From: Photobacterium jeanii
GTDB taxonomy: Bacteria; Pseudomonadota; Gammaproteobacteria; Enterobacterales; Vibrionaceae
DNA: 64,000 nt
Assembly: GCF_001650345.1 (NCBI RefSeq)
Contig: NZ_LVHF01000012.1
Coordinates: 1,302,001-1,366,000 of the forward strand
Reading direction: 5' to 3'
The translations under genes were made by a program, and so were the position numbers. A model generated the notes under the pieces. That model had not been told where the DNA came from and did no database searches. It saw only the letters and a program-made list of their open reading frames with translations. How positions within the stretch are numbered: position 1 is the first letter of the stretch; every line of letters starts with the position of its first letter. Below, in pieces: positions 45,093-57,275 of the stretch.

Positions 45093-46973
45093 ATGTCCAT
45101 CACCATGAAACAAAAGATACTGGCAAGTGTTCTCGCTACGATTGTCATCATTACCAGCACATTAACCTGGCTAGCAGCTGGTGAACTTTTTTCTCAGAGC
45201 CGTAGCGGTATCTACTCTCGGGCTACAAGTGTAACCAATGTGGCAACGAACGCGATTAATAACTGGTTGGCGAACCAAGAATTAATTATTCAATCGACAG
45301 CCAAATCTATTGATACCAACAACCTCCAAACAGTCATGCTTAACGCCAAAGAAATTGGCGGCTTTAGCGATATTTTCTTCGCAGATATGACAGGCAATCT
45401 ATATCTATCAGGCAACACCACCCCGTTGGCTGGATTTAATGCCACAACACGCTCTTGGTTTAAAGAAGCATTAAGCAGCCAAAAGGTAGTGACCTCTGAA
45501 CCTTATAAAGGAACCAACAACAACCAAACCATGCTGACCTTTTCTGCGCCCGTAATACAAAATGGCCAAGTGATAGGGGTACTTGGTGCGGATGTTGCGT
45601 TAAGCGCACTACAAAACACCATCACCAGCTATGACGTAGGTACTAACTCCAACGCAATGCTTTTAACCAATGAAGGACGTATTTTAGCTTATACAAACAC
45701 GCAATTGGTTTTACAGTCACTCACCAAACTTGCACCTGAATTAACCATTAATCAAATTCACAGTGCAATGAATGAACACAGCATTCAAATTTATGAAGAT
45801 AGAGGTCAAGAAAAGCTGATTTATTTTGGTGAAATAGACAACAGTAATTGGATTTTCGCAGTTCAAATGGATCGTGCGACCGAAGAAGCAAGCCATAATC
45901 AATTACTTAAAAATTTAATCTTAGCGAGTGTCCTCGGAACTATCATTGCCGTTGTCGCAACCTCGCTAATTATTAATTTCTTATTTAAAGATCTCGTCAA
46001 AATAGCGGGAGCACTCGAAGACATCGCATCCGGCGAAGGCGATCTTACCCAACGTCTTGAGCCACATAGTAATGATGAAATTGGTCAACTGGCACTGAAC
46101 TTCAACCGCTTTGTTGGCAACATGCACCAAATGGTGATGCGTCTACGCGAAGTCTCTGACTCACTAAACATCCAAGCTAACACCACAGCAGAACAAGCTG
46201 AAGAGCGCAGCAACCGTATTCAACATCAACAAGATGAAATTAATATGGTGGCGACTGCCATCAATGAAATGGCCGCTGCAACACAAGAAATTGCTGGTAA
46301 CGCTGACAACACCGCCCAAACCTCAGCAGAAACCGTGAGCGCAGCCGATCATGGTGCGCAACAAGTAACCCAAAGCCAACACTCGATTTCTAGCCTTGCC
46401 GGTGAAGTAGAAACGGCAACAGGTGTTATCGGTGAGCTTAATACTCACGCCCAAAGCATCAATACCATTCTTTCCACCATTCAAGGCATTGCTGAGCAAA
46501 CAAACCTGCTAGCCCTGAATGCAGCGATTGAAGCGGCTCGTGCTGGCGAACAAGGTCGTGGTTTTGCCGTGGTTGCCGATGAAGTTCGCGTACTTAGCCA
46601 GCGCACTCACGCTTCGACCCAAGAAATTCAGCAAATGATCGAGACCTTACAGCAAACCACAGGTCGCGCAGTTGGCATTATGGAAAACAGCCGCCACTTA
46701 GCTGAAACCTCGGTTGACGATGCCAATGCCGCTTCTGCTAGCTTGGCGCAAATCAACAACGCAGTAACGAATATTAGTGATATGGCGACCCAAATCGCTT
46801 CGGCGGCAGAAGAACAATCATCAGTAACCGAAGAAATTACTCGTAATACCCAAGGTATTCGTGATGTGTCTGATGAACTTGCTCAAGAAGCAGGAGAAGC
46901 AGCACAACAAGCCGCTGAACTGTCTCAGCTATCGCATCAATTACAGCAAGAAATTAACCGCTTTAAATTATAA
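45093..46973 (+). CDS. Methyl-accepting chemotaxis protein (dCache type), paralogue 1
   Basis: 626 residues. Transmembrane segment 1 (about 10-30), periplasmic dCache sensor with the RSWFKEAL site, transmembrane 2 (about 275-298), HAMP, and a long coiled-coil signalling domain with the tip [20 protein letters not shown]. The end, [10 protein letters not shown], has no NWETF-like CheR/CheB pentapeptide. ATG 45105 is an alternative start. Paralogue of the next gene. Confidence 0.94.
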   Translation: MSITMKQKILASVLATIVIITSTLTWLAAGELFSQSRSGIYSRATSVTNVATNAINNWLANQELIIQSTAKSIDTNNLQTVMLNAKEIGGFSDIFFADMTGNLYLSGNTTPLAGFNATTRSWFKEALSSQKVVTSEPYKGTNNNQTMLTFSAPVIQNGQVIGVLGADVALSALQNTITSYDVGTNSNAMLLTNEGRILAYTNTQLVLQSLTKLAPELTINQIHSAMNEHSIQIYEDRGQEKLIYFGEIDNSNWIFAVQMDRATEEASHNQLLKNLILASVLGTIIAVVATSLIINFLFKDLVKIAGALEDIASGEGDLTQRLEPHSNDEIGQLALNFNRFVGNMHQMVMRLREVSDSLNIQANTTAEQAEERSNRIQHQQDEINMVATAINEMAAATQEIAGNADNTAQTSAETVSAADHGAQQVTQSQHSISSLAGEVETATGVIGELNTHAQSINTILSTIQGIAEQTNLLALNAAIEAARAGEQGRGFAVVADEVRVLSQRTHASTQEIQQMIETLQQTTGRAVGIMENSRHLAETSVDDANAASASLAQINNAVTNISDMATQIASAAEEQSSVTEEITRNTQGIRDVSDELAQEAGEAAQQAAELSQLSHQLQQEINRFKL

Positions 46974-47364
46974 GTCTTATTTTATAAATAAGAGACAAAT
47001 TGCTTATATAAAGGGCTACGACAGGTAGCCCTTTTATAATGTTGCAAAAGATTTATTTATTAACACCGTGTCTACCTATCTGGATATTTAATAGATATAA
47101 CCATGCATCACACCTATAATGCTTATACATAGGCATTCACAAAGCAGAATACTTCTCAGCCAATTACACTTCCTATCTTACTGCTTTAATACCAAATAAG
47201 ATTATATTTTGACGGCTTTAAACGTTTATGCGTCATTAAAAACAACGTTTGATTTTTATAATGGAAAATATTAATAAAAAGTTTAAATAACCGTGCATAT
47301 TAAAAAATATGTTTATAGAATCTTTAGCTCCCTTCGGTTCCTAATCTTTACATTGAAGTAAATT
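46974..47364. other. Intergenic region between the two chemoreceptor genes
   Basis: 391 bp, AT-rich. A terminator hairpin AAGGGCTAC / GTAGCCCTT (47011-47033, TTTTATAA after) ends the first gene; the rest carries the promoter of the second. No gene seen. Confidence 0.7.
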
Positions 47365-49248
47365 ATGAAACTAACATTAAAACAAAAGCTCATTGGTGCC
47401 AGCCTGTCAGCCGTTGTTGTTATGGCAACAGTATTGACTTGGCTAGCAGCAAATCAGCTAGATAACCAACTTCGCAACGGTGTGTACTCTCGCGTACAAA
47501 GTCTTTCAACTTCAGCAACTGATGGCATCAGTGACTGGATTGAAATTCGTAGCGATATCGCCAGCGCATTTAACCGTTTTACCGACCAAGCCGATCTAGT
47601 TCCTTACCTACAACAAGCCCGTTTTGCTGGTGGATTCGATGATATTTTCTTCGGAACCCCAAAAGGCGAAATGTTCCGTTCACACCCTGAACGTAACCGA
47701 GCTGACTACGATCCTCGTACCCGTCCGTGGTATCAGGAAGCGCAAAATGCTGGCAAACAAATTATTACTTCCGCCTATCGAGATGCCATCACTAACGCGC
47801 TACTAGTTACCATTGCCGAACCTGTTCGTAACAATGGTCAACTACAAGGTGTTGTTGGTGCTGATGTACTGATCGATCAACTGATCGCGGATGTGATCAA
47901 CTTAGACGCAGGTAAAAATGCCTACGCAATGTTGATCAATAAACAAGACGGTACCTTCTTGGCTCACCCTGATGAGTCTCTGATCCTTCAGCCAATCAAC
48001 CGCTACAGTAGCGCGTTTTCAATCAGTTCGATTGATGACATGATCCGTGGCAAAACGATTGAAGATGTGACCATCAAAGGTAAAGACAAGCTGGTTTACT
48101 TTGCTCAGATCCCTGGTACAGAGTGGATTTTGGGTATTGAAATGGATCGCGATACTGAAGAAGCAGGTATGCGCGACCTCATGACACAGCTCTTCCTAAC
48201 CTCTATTGTGATCACCATTCTTGTGGTGGGTATAGTTGCATGGCTGGTGAGCTTCTTATTCCGCGATCTACTACGTGTCTCTGATGCACTAGCAGAAATT
48301 GCATCGGGCGAAGGTGATTTAACTCAGCGCCTAGAACCACGCAGCGATGACGAAGTGGGTATGCTTGCCCATAACTTCAACCGCTTTGTTGGCAACATGC
48401 ATGGCTTAGTGAGTAATCTGAGCAAAGTATCAGATAACTTAAGCCAACAAGCCCACCTTACCGCTTCTCAAGCAGAAGAGCGCAGTACCCGTATTCAGCA
48501 TCAGCAAGATGAAATCAATATGGTTGCAACGGCTATCAATGAAATGGCTGCAGCAACCCAAGAAATCGCTGGTAATGCCGATAATACAGCACGCACTGCT
48601 GGTGAAACCGTTGAAGTAGCCGAGCACGGCTCAACTCAGGTGGCACAGAGCCAGACTTCGATTTCAAGCCTAGCGCAAGAAGTTGAGACTGCGACTGGTG
48701 TGATTGGCGATCTCAATACCCATGCGCAAAGCATCAACACGATTCTATCAACGATCCAAAACATCGCAGAACAAACCAACCTACTCGCACTGAACGCAGC
48801 CATCGAGGCAGCGCGTGCTGGTGAGCAAGGTCGTGGTTTTGCCGTAGTTGCCGATGAAGTCCGTGTTCTAAGCCAGCGTACGCATGCATCAACGCAAGAA
48901 ATTCAGCAAATGATTGAGAACTTACAGCACACCACAGGTCGTGCAGTAAGTATCATGGGCGACAGCCGTCACCTTGCTGATACCAGTGTGGAAGATGCCA
49001 ATGCCGCTTCTAGCAGCCTGACGCAAATTAACAATGCGATCACCAATATCAACGACATGGCGACGCAAATCGCTTCAGCAGCGGAAGAGCAATCTTCGGT
49101 GACCGAAGAGATCACTCGCAATACCCAAGGTATTCGTGACGTTTCAACTGAGCTAGCACTAGAAGCCGGTGAAGCTGCAAAACAAGCAGCGGAACTGTCT
49201 CAGCTATCGCATCAGCTACAGCAAGAAATTAGTCAGTTTAAGCTATAA
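47365..49248 (+). CDS. Methyl-accepting chemotaxis protein (dCache type), paralogue 2
   Basis: 627 residues with the same plan as its neighbour: TM1 (about 10-28), dCache domain with the fuller ligand motif [13 protein letters not shown]2 (about 276-300), HAMP and signalling tip. The signalling halves are almost identical between the two, whereas the sensor halves have diverged widely, so they probably read different ligands. DxRxRPWY is known from amino-acid-binding dCache receptors in Vibrio (inference for ligand class). No C-terminal pentapeptide. Confidence 0.94.
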   Translation: MKLTLKQKLIGASLSAVVVMATVLTWLAANQLDNQLRNGVYSRVQSLSTSATDGISDWIEIRSDIASAFNRFTDQADLVPYLQQARFAGGFDDIFFGTPKGEMFRSHPERNRADYDPRTRPWYQEAQNAGKQIITSAYRDAITNALLVTIAEPVRNNGQLQGVVGADVLIDQLIADVINLDAGKNAYAMLINKQDGTFLAHPDESLILQPINRYSSAFSISSIDDMIRGKTIEDVTIKGKDKLVYFAQIPGTEWILGIEMDRDTEEAGMRDLMTQLFLTSIVITILVVGIVAWLVSFLFRDLLRVSDALAEIASGEGDLTQRLEPRSDDEVGMLAHNFNRFVGNMHGLVSNLSKVSDNLSQQAHLTASQAEERSTRIQHQQDEINMVATAINEMAAATQEIAGNADNTARTAGETVEVAEHGSTQVAQSQTSISSLAQEVETATGVIGDLNTHAQSINTILSTIQNIAEQTNLLALNAAIEAARAGEQGRGFAVVADEVRVLSQRTHASTQEIQQMIENLQHTTGRAVSIMGDSRHLADTSVEDANAASSSLTQINNAITNINDMATQIASAAEEQSSVTEEITRNTQGIRDVSTELALEAGEAAKQAAELSQLSHQLQQEISQFKL

Positions 49249-49270
49249 GCACAAAGCTTTTCACTTAAAC

Positions 49271-49306
49271 AAAAAGGGTGTTGCCATCATGGCAACACCC
49301 TTTTTT
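49271..49306. terminator. Bidirectional terminator after chemoreceptor 2
   Basis: Perfect stem AAAAAGGGTGTTGCC / GGCAACACCCTTTTT with ATCAT loop, between convergent genes. Confidence 0.92.
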
Positions 49307-49328
49307 ACACTCGCTAACCGCTCTGGCG

Positions 49329-50603
49329 TTAGAAGTTAAATAGAATGGCTGATACCGCCAACAAACCCACCACCAGCACAAAGTAGTTACTCACTTTGCC
49401 ACGGTATTGCTTCATCGCAGGAACCTTGTAAATCGCAATCACAGGCATCACAAACAGGATCATCGCAATCACAGGGCCAGATAGCGCTTCCATCATTCCC
49501 AAAATGCTTGGATTCATTACCGCTGCAAACCAAATACAGATGATCATCAGCACGATACCAAGTTTGTCGGTGCTTTTTTCCGATAGCTTAGTGTGCTTAC
49601 TCACCAAACCGTTAAAGCTTTCACGCGCCCCTAAGAAGTGACCAAGGAACGATGAGGTAATCGCAATAAAGGCAATAAAAGGACCAAGCAGCACAATAAA
49701 CGGGTTATCGTGAATATTCGCCAAGTACGACAAGACTGATACGTTTTGCGCTTTCGCCTCAGCAAGTTGCTCCGGTGATAAGCTGAGTACACAAGAAAAC
49801 ACGAACAGCAGCACAAAGCTAATCAACATGATAGAAGTGCGCTTTAAAATACGCTCGCTCTTACCACTTGCTTGTTGGCCGTAATGACGACGCTGCGCTT
49901 GCGCAAAGCTCGAAATAGCTGCTGCGTGGCTAAACGCAAACACAGTAACAGGAACCGCTAGCCATAGTGTTAGTGATAACTCACCGAACTCAGGTACCAC
50001 ATCCCATTGCGGTAATTGCCAGTGCGGCATCAGGTATAACGACAAGCCAAACAAGATCGCAGCCAGAGGGTATACGATCACCTCGAAGGTTTTCAGCATA
50101 ACCTTCTCGCCCGCCAACATAATCGCGACCATGCCAATCACCAAGATACCCGACAATAGGATCCGAGGTGGAGGCACCATGCCCAGTTGATTCACCATAA
50201 AGCTATCTACCGTGTTGGTTAGACCTACACCGTAAATCAATAAAATTGGGAAAATTGATAAGAAGTACAGCACTGAGATCAGCACACCCGCGCTACGACC
50301 AAAATGCTCTTCCACCACATCAGTGAAATCTGCTTTGTCATTGGCTGATGACAGCACAAAGCGCGCCAAGCCACGGTGAGCAATAAATGTCATCGGTCCG
50401 GCAAGCAACGCCATCACCACTAATGGCCAAAAACCACCAGCACCGATATTGATTGGTAAAAATAAAATTCCCGCGCCCACGGCTGTTCCAAACAGGCTTA
50501 ACATCCAGCGCGTATCGTGTTTGTTCCATGAAGACAGCGTCTCGCCTTCATTGCTTAAAGGTATATCTTGAGTGATTGACACGTCTCTACCTGCTTCTAC
50601 CAA
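49329..50603 (-). CDS. HAAAP-family serine/threonine-type amino-acid permease
   Basis: 424 residues, eleven membrane segments. WMLSLFGTAVGAGILFLPIN near residue 33 and AFSHAAAISSFAQAQRRHYG are hallmarks of the hydroxy/aromatic amino-acid permease family; the sequence looks closest to SdaC/YhaO-type serine permeases (inference). It imports amino acids with protons or sodium. It converges with the chemoreceptor gene. Confidence 0.87.
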   Translation of the reverse strand: MVEAGRDVSITQDIPLSNEGETLSSWNKHDTRWMLSLFGTAVGAGILFLPINIGAGGFWPLVVMALLAGPMTFIAHRGLARFVLSSANDKADFTDVVEEHFGRSAGVLISVLYFLSIFPILLIYGVGLTNTVDSFMVNQLGMVPPPRILLSGILVIGMVAIMLAGEKVMLKTFEVIVYPLAAILFGLSLYLMPHWQLPQWDVVPEFGELSLTLWLAVPVTVFAFSHAAAISSFAQAQRRHYGQQASGKSERILKRTSIMLISFVLLFVFSCVLSLSPEQLAEAKAQNVSVLSYLANIHDNPFIVLLGPFIAFIAITSSFLGHFLGARESFNGLVSKHTKLSEKSTDKLGIVLMIICIWFAAVMNPSILGMMEALSGPVIAMILFVMPVIAIYKVPAMKQYRGKVSNYFVLVVGLLAVSAILFNF

Positions 50604-50959
50604 ATTTACATCTGGCAGGAGTATATCGGCTTAGCATTAAATTCTCACAAAGGGAACGGCAAAGATCACGCTCTGAAAAGGTGAAATATATAGTTACAAA
50701 AGCCACGATAAAAGCGATGAATAATTTAATTATCTGGCAACAACGCCATCAGTCAGTGCAATTCACTAAATTTTTTAATTTTGCATTTTTTTATTATTGG
50801 TCTATATACTGACCGCAAAGCAATAACTTGCTACAGATATATCCTTGGGATATCGAAAAACGGATATCAACAAGAAGCCCCAGCAAACTAAGTTTACTGG
50901 GGCTTTTTATTCGCAGATATATCTAAAAGGCTTATCAATCGCCTTTAGCTATAAACAAC
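50604..50959. other. Intergenic region with kdsA terminator
   Basis: 356 bp, AT-rich near 50700-50820. A terminator for kdsA lies at 50875-50908 (stem GCCCCAG...CTGGGGC, with an AAAC/GTTT extension). The remainder holds the permease promoter. No gene seen. Confidence 0.6.
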
Positions 50960-51826
<867 letters not shown>

Positions 51827-52636
51827 TTAGTGAAGGGTCAGCGGCTCTTCATTGAGGGCTGCTACTTGCAACTTGAGTAACTCAGCTGCAGGGTCTTCAG
51901 GGCATTGTTCTATAAAGTAACTGTAGTCAGAGGCAGCAACATGGCTACAGTCGAGTTTCTGGTAAATGTAACCACGATCGCGGATTTCATGCGGGTCGTC
52001 GGGCTGAAACTGTAAAGCGACATCGCTACAACGTAGCGCATCGGTGTACTGCTCTTCACGCAATAGAGCACTTTTCATTACCGTTAACCAACGCTTTAAA
52101 ATGTCGCTATTGGTCGCGACAGCCAGATCCTTAGTCGATAGCTGGGCAAAAGGACCTTTTGCCCCTTTCAGCCAGCCTACCAAGGTACGTTCACTCAGAA
52201 ACTCACCGTCAAAGGGGTTGATGTATTGCACTTCTTCACCATCGTACCAGTCCACCTTAAGAATAAACTGAGTCGGGAAGCCCACACTGGATACTGGAAG
52301 TTCAAGGTGGTTAGCCAAATAAAGAAAAATCGCCCCAAGACTGACAGGAATACCACGCTTGCGATCCAATACTTTATCAAGGTAGATATTATCTGATGAA
52401 AAGTACTGCTGTTGATCGCCTTGAAAGCCCCACTCTCGGTAGAACAGACGGATCAAGCCATCGAGACGCACATGCGGATTCACTTCATCCATCAAGGCAT
52501 GCTCGGCTTCTTTGGCCATACGCTCGAGCTGGATTTGCACCCACCCGCGCGGAAATGCCGGATCCGTTAACGCCGTCATGGCTAATGCCCCTTCAACCAG
52601 TGGCATTTGCTCCAATTCTTCATGACTAAAGTTCAC
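51827..52636 (-). CDS. SirB1 family transglutaminase-like/TPR protein
   Basis: 269 residues; N-terminal SirB1 domain with DKVLDRKRGIPVSLGAIFLY and SVGFPTQFILKV, C-terminal TPR-like repeats (YTDALRCSDVALQFQPDDP). E. coli equivalent YchA; function not established. Twelve bp separate it from kdsA. Confidence 0.92.
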   Translation of the reverse strand: MNFSHEELEQMPLVEGALAMTALTDPAFPRGWVQIQLERMAKEAEHALMDEVNPHVRLDGLIRLFYREWGFQGDQQQYFSSDNIYLDKVLDRKRGIPVSLGAIFLYLANHLELPVSSVGFPTQFILKVDWYDGEEVQYINPFDGEFLSERTLVGWLKGAKGPFAQLSTKDLAVATNSDILKRWLTVMKSALLREEQYTDALRCSDVALQFQPDDPHEIRDRGYIYQKLDCSHVAASDYSYFIEQCPEDPAAELLKLQVAALNEEPLTLH

Positions 52637-52641
52637 TTAAC

Positions 52642-53028
52642 TCACCCCAGGAACGATGTTTTCGTTACTGCAATATTGGCTGCGGCAACAATCCAGCCTA
52701 GCGCGCCAAAAAATGCGAACGATTTAAATACTTTATTGCGACCGTATTTCAAGGTGAAAAATGCCAACGCATAATACGCCAGCACGCAACTCAGTTTTTG
52801 CGTTAGCCAACTACCCGCTTCGGTAAATGGCATAAAACCAGTGACAAAAATTAACGCCACACCTGATAGCAACATGAAAGTATCAACAGCGTGTGGTGCC
52901 ACCTTGAGGAATTTCTTTTCGAGTAACGCTGAGTTTGCCATCATCAGGCAGTAACGTACTGTAAACAGCAGCACACTTAGCGCAATAAACAAAAAGTGAA
53001 TATGTTTCAGTTGAAAATAGTATTCCAT
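52642..53028 (-). CDS. SirB2 family inner-membrane protein
   Basis: 128 residues, four hydrophobic segments. MEYYFQLKHIHFLFIALSVL with the conserved KHIH motif and RYCLM match SirB2 (YchQ). Function unknown. Only 5 bp separate it from sirB1. Confidence 0.9.
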   Translation of the reverse strand: MEYYFQLKHIHFLFIALSVLLFTVRYCLMMANSALLEKKFLKVAPHAVDTFMLLSGVALIFVTGFMPFTEAGSWLTQKLSCVLAYYALAFFTLKYGRNKVFKSFAFFGALGWIVAAANIAVTKTSFLG

Positions 53029-53037
53029 AACGCTTTT

Positions 53038-53886
53038 CTATCCTTGCCAACAACCCAGAGTTACACGGTCTAACCCGGCGTAATCCTGCGCTGTTGAGAC
53101 TCGGGTATACCCCAGTTCTTGTAAAATTTGACGCACGGGTGCGCCTTGCTCAAAGCCGTGCTCCATTAGCAGCCAGCCGCCTTGCTCAAGGTGTAAACGC
53201 CCTTGCTCACTGATAATACGAATATCAGCCAAACCGTTTTCTGGTGCCACCAAAGCGGTTTTTGGCTCAAAACGCACATCGCCTTGTGACAAATGCGGAT
53301 CGGCATCATCAATATAAGGAGGGTTACTGGCAATCACCGCAAACTTATCATCTGCACCCAGTGGGCTGTACCAGCTACCGGCCATAAAACGCGCATTGGT
53401 AATAGCCAAACGTTGGCCGTTTTCCGTTGCTAGTTGCGCAGTTTCAGGACGAAGATCGATGCCTGTTACCTGCGCATCAGGGCGCTCGGAAGCTAACGCT
53501 AACGCAATCGCACCAGTGCCAGTCCCAAGATCTAATACCTTACAAGCTTGTGTCGGTATTTTATCCAATGCTAACTCAACCAAACGCTCAGTATCTGGAC
53601 GCGGGATCAAAGTATGTGGTGCCACTTTTAACGGCAGCGACCAAAATTCACGCTCACCGACAATGTACGCCACTGGCTCACCGTCAATACGACGCGCCAC
53701 AACAGCATCAAATTGCGTTTGTTGTTCTGCGGTCAGCGTTTTTTCCGGCCACGTCAGTAAATAACTACGTGGTTTATCCAGCACATGACACAGCAGCACG
53801 GCAGCGTCGATATGCGGGCTATCAGAGCCCGCGTCGGTAAATTGCGCCGTGGTCTGCTTTAACAGGGCGTCAATCGACAAGGTCAT
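53038..53886 (-). CDS. prmC: Release-factor glutamine N5-methyltransferase PrmC
   Basis: 282 residues. SAM motif VLDLGTGTGAIALALASERP and catalytic NPPYIDDADPH. It methylates the GGQ glutamine of PrfA and PrfB. It is coupled to prfA by a one-base overlap (TAATG), so the enzyme is made with its substrate. Confidence 0.97.
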   Translation of the reverse strand: MTLSIDALLKQTTAQFTDAGSDSPHIDAAVLLCHVLDKPRSYLLTWPEKTLTAEQQTQFDAVVARRIDGEPVAYIVGEREFWSLPLKVAPHTLIPRPDTERLVELALDKIPTQACKVLDLGTGTGAIALALASERPDAQVTGIDLRPETAQLATENGQRLAITNARFMAGSWYSPLGADDKFAVIASNPPYIDDADPHLSQGDVRFEPKTALVAPENGLADIRIISEQGRLHLEQGGWLLMEHGFEQGAPVRQILQELGYTRVSTAQDYAGLDRVTLGCWQG

Positions 53887-54974
53887 TATTGTTGCTCTGC
53901 CATCGCCGCTAGCTGATCCGCTTGGTGCTCTTGCAGTACAGGCTGGATCAGACCGTCCATATCACCTTCCATTACTTCGTTCAGACGGTAGATAGTCAGG
54001 TTGATACGGTGATCAGATACACGACCCTGTGGGTAGTTGTATGTACGGATACGGTCTGAACGGTCACCCGAACCTAGTAGGTTACGACGAGTGCTCGCTT
54101 CCGCTTCATGACGGCGCTCTTCTTCTGCTTGAACAATACGAGCAGCAAGAACAGCCATCGCTTTTGCTTTGTTTTTGTGCTGAGAACGCTCGTCTTGACA
54201 CTCAACCACTGTACCTGTTGGCAAGTGCGTAATACGGATTGCAGAATCCGTGGTGTTAACGTGCTGACCACCCGCGCCCGATGCACGGAAAGTATCGATT
54301 TTCAGGTCTGCGGCTTTAATTTCTGGCAGATCCGCTTCTGGGATCTCAGGCATAACAGCGACAGTACAAGCTGATGTATGAACACGGCCTTGCGATTCAG
54401 TCGCAGGAACACGTTGTACACGGTGACCGCCTGACTCAAACTTCAAGATACCGTAAGCACCCTCACCATTCACTTTCGCGATCATTTCTTTATAACCGCC
54501 ATGTTCAGAGTCGTTAGCGCTCATGACTTCGATACGCCAGCCGCGGCTTTCTGCGTATTTACTGTACATACGGAATAGGTCACCCGCAAAGATACCCGCT
54601 TCATCACCACCAGCACCGGCACGGATCTCAACGAAACAGTTACGCTCATCGTTTGGATCTTTAGGCAGTAGTAGCACCTGTAGTTCGTCTTCTAAGCGCT
54701 CGATGTTAGCTTTGGCTTCTTTTACTTCCTCTTGCGCCATTTCACGCATTTCAGGATCGTCTTCTTTCGCCATTTCTTCCGCCGCTTCCAGATCTTCTTT
54801 GGCTTGCTGGTAAGCTTGGAAACACTTAGTGATTTCTTCTAGCTGAGAGTATTCACGCGATAGCGCACGGAACTTGTTCTGATCGCCAATCACATCAGGA
54901 TCGCCCAACAGGTGCTGGACTTCTTCGTAACGCTCAACCAAGGTTTCTAATTTAATTAAAATGGACGGTTTCAT
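53886..54974 (-). CDS. prfA: Peptide chain release factor 1
   Basis: 362 residues. GGQ motif in [18 protein letters not shown] (near 235), the target of PrmC. The PAT recognition tripeptide is in [11 protein letters not shown]. Terminates at UAG and UAA codons. The gene is between hemA and prmC, the conserved order. Confidence 0.98.
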   Translation of the reverse strand: MKPSILIKLETLVERYEEVQHLLGDPDVIGDQNKFRALSREYSQLEEITKCFQAYQQAKEDLEAAEEMAKEDDPEMREMAQEEVKEAKANIERLEDELQVLLLPKDPNDERNCFVEIRAGAGGDEAGIFAGDLFRMYSKYAESRGWRIEVMSANDSEHGGYKEMIAKVNGEGAYGILKFESGGHRVQRVPATESQGRVHTSACTVAVMPEIPEADLPEIKAADLKIDTFRASGAGGQHVNTTDSAIRITHLPTGTVVECQDERSQHKNKAKAMAVLAARIVQAEEERRHEAEASTRRNLLGSGDRSDRIRTYNYPQGRVSDHRINLTIYRLNEVMEGDMDGLIQPVLQEHQADQLAAMAEQQ

Positions 54975-55089
54975 AATTCACTACAAATCAATGTTCTGTT
55001 TATAGCGATAAGCAATCCCACTTGGATCTTGAGCTACTTACCGCCTCGAAATAAGACGCATACCAATAAAGATGAGACAGCTATTGGCG

Positions 55090-56367
55090 CTACTTTTGAC
55101 TGTGGTTTGTTTTCAGCGAGTCCAAACCTAAACTTTCACGGATCACCGCCAGTTTCTCTGGCTCCCCTTGATGCGCCGCCTGCTGCATGGCACGTGTTGG
55201 TGCGTGGATCAATTTATTGGTCAGCTTATTACTTAGCTCAACCAAGACTTTTTCTGGAGAGGTCCCGTTTGCCAATAGCTGTAAACTACGATTCACCAAA
55301 TCATGTTTGATCTCATCGGCATGGCAACGGTACTGGCGAATACTATCAACCGCTTCAAGCGAGCGTAGCCAACTCATGAAAGCAGCACTTTCTTCGCTCA
55401 CAATGGCTTCGGCTTGAATTGCAGCCACTTTGCGTTGTTCACGGTTACGATTAACGATAGTTTGCAAATCATCAACGGTGTAAAGATACACATCGTTGAT
55501 ATCACCCACTTCAGCTTCGATATCGCGTGGGACCGCAATATCAACCAATAGCATTGGCTGGTGACGACGCGTTTTTATCGCCTTTTCCACCATACCTTTA
55601 CCTATGATTGGCAACGGGCTCGCCGTTGAGCTAATCACAATGTCAGCACGGTGGAGATGATCGGGAATATCCGGCAAGCCAATCACTTCGGCACCGAACT
55701 CTTTCGATAAGCCTTCCGCACGCTCTTTAGTACGGTTAGCAACAATCAGGTTATTACATCCTTGCTCAACCAAGTGACGCGCTACCAACTCGATGGTTTC
55801 ACCCGCACCCACTAAAAGCACGGTTGCCTCTGACATAGATTCAAAGATCTGTTTTGCCAAAGTACAGGCAGCAAACGCCACCGACACCGCGTTACCGCCG
55901 ATATCGGTTTCAGTACGCACACGTTTCGCAACCGTGAACGTTTTATGGAACAGCTTTTCTAACATGCCATGCACCGCTTGGTGCTCTGCAGCGTCAGAGT
56001 AAGACTGTTTAACTTGGCCCAAAATCTGCGGCTCACCAAGTACCAGTGAGTCAAGACCACACGCCACGCGCATCAAATGACGCACGGCCGCTTGTTCTTC
56101 GTGGAAATACAGACTTGGCATGATCTCATCAGCCGATAGCTGATGGAATTGGCTCAACCAATCAATCAGGATCCCAGGTCCAGCCTGAGTCACATCGCAG
56201 TAGAGCTCGGTCCGGTTACAAGTTGAGATGATAACTCCACTCGTCACTTCTGGGTGATCGCCAAGCTCATGTAGCGCTGCTGTCAGTTTCTCTGGTGAAA
56301 AAGCCACTTTTTCACGTAGGTCGACAGTCGCTGTATTGTGATTGATGCCTAATGCAAGCAAGGTCAT
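55090..56367 (-). CDS. hemA: Glutamyl-tRNA reductase
   Basis: 425 residues. Catalytic C50 in [18 protein letters not shown] domain [17 protein letters not shown], and the C-terminal dimerisation domain. It converts glutamyl-tRNA(Glu) to glutamate-1-semialdehyde, the first step of tetrapyrrole synthesis. It starts the operon and is divergent from lolB. Confidence 0.98.
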   Translation of the reverse strand: MTLLALGINHNTATVDLREKVAFSPEKLTAALHELGDHPEVTSGVIISTCNRTELYCDVTQAGPGILIDWLSQFHQLSADEIMPSLYFHEEQAAVRHLMRVACGLDSLVLGEPQILGQVKQSYSDAAEHQAVHGMLEKLFHKTFTVAKRVRTETDIGGNAVSVAFAACTLAKQIFESMSEATVLLVGAGETIELVARHLVEQGCNNLIVANRTKERAEGLSKEFGAEVIGLPDIPDHLHRADIVISSTASPLPIIGKGMVEKAIKTRRHQPMLLVDIAVPRDIEAEVGDINDVYLYTVDDLQTIVNRNREQRKVAAIQAEAIVSEESAAFMSWLRSLEAVDSIRQYRCHADEIKHDLVNRSLQLLANGTSPEKVLVELSNKLTNKLIHAPTRAMQQAAHQGEPEKLAVIRESLGLDSLKTNHSQK

Positions 56368-56648
56368 GGAGACGGTGTACCAACTTCGCCGAATGAAAAG
56401 ATCTAGGGCGGGATTTTACTTGATGCCCCTCCGTAATAAAAGGTAACAGACCGATTCATTCATCAATCGATGCACATTTGTTGCCTTTGATAGCCGATAT
56501 TGTCCAGTATTCCACCACTCTATCGCCCTTTCCTGCTACCAATATCCTGTACTCATCAAAGGGATAAAATTCTACGCCACCGCGGTTTTTATTTGGCTTA
56601 TCCATCAATTATCGCTATTGTTTGCTCAAACCTCTGTTTGAGAACTCA
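56368..56648. other. hemA-lolB divergent promoter region
   Basis: About 280 bp. AT-rich -10-like sequences occur on both strands; no gene and no clear operator. Confidence 0.4.
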
Positions 56649-57272
56649 ATGATGAATCTCTCTGTTTTTGGCTCACGACTGCGTAGCCAACGCCTTCTTA
56701 GCGCCTCTTTTTTGGTGGCATTACTTGCAGGCTGTGCGCAACAAGCGCCTGTAACTCAAACCGACTGGCAAACCCACCAATATTCGCTCAATCAACTCAA
56801 GCAATATCAAGCCAAAGGCAAGCTGGGATATAAAAGCCCGGAACTACGCTTTGGAGCTAACTTACTGTGGCAAACCACCCCAGAAAAAGACCAACTCTTA
56901 CTGACCAACTTCTTGGGAAGTACCTTGTTAAAGTTAGAAGCTTCTGCGCAAGGTGCCACTTTGATCGATAACCAAGGCAAACGCCATAGCAGTAAAGATG
57001 CCGCGAGCCTAGTCAAAGGCTTAACTGGCATTGCGCTCCCAATCGAACAAATGCGCGATTGGCTGATCGGCTTACCCACTGCCGCCGACACCTTTCAGCT
57101 TAACGAGCAAAATACCGTGAGTTACCTTGCAAAGACGATAGGTAACCAAACATGGGAAATGGAATACCAGAGCTACGACCATAGCCATTACCCAGCCTTG
57201 CCTAAGAAGATGATTCTTAGCCAAGACCAACAACGCATTACCCTGATCATTCACTCTTGGACAACAAAGTAA
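56649..57272 (+). CDS. lolB: Outer-membrane lipoprotein receptor LolB
   Basis: About 207 residues from ATG 56649, chosen because GAGAA lies 6-10 nt upstream and a lipoprotein signal follows (LLSASFLVALLAGC). Signature LNQLKQYQAKGKLGYKSP, then GANLLWQTT and ADTFQLNEQNTVSYL. LolB takes lipoproteins from LolA and inserts them in the outer membrane. ispE begins 3 bp after the stop. Confidence 0.92.
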   Translation: MMNLSVFGSRLRSQRLLSASFLVALLAGCAQQAPVTQTDWQTHQYSLNQLKQYQAKGKLGYKSPELRFGANLLWQTTPEKDQLLLTNFLGSTLLKLEASAQGATLIDNQGKRHSSKDAASLVKGLTGIALPIEQMRDWLIGLPTAADTFQLNEQNTVSYLAKTIGNQTWEMEYQSYDHSHYPALPKKMILSQDQQRITLIIHSWTTK

Positions 57273-57275
57273 GTT

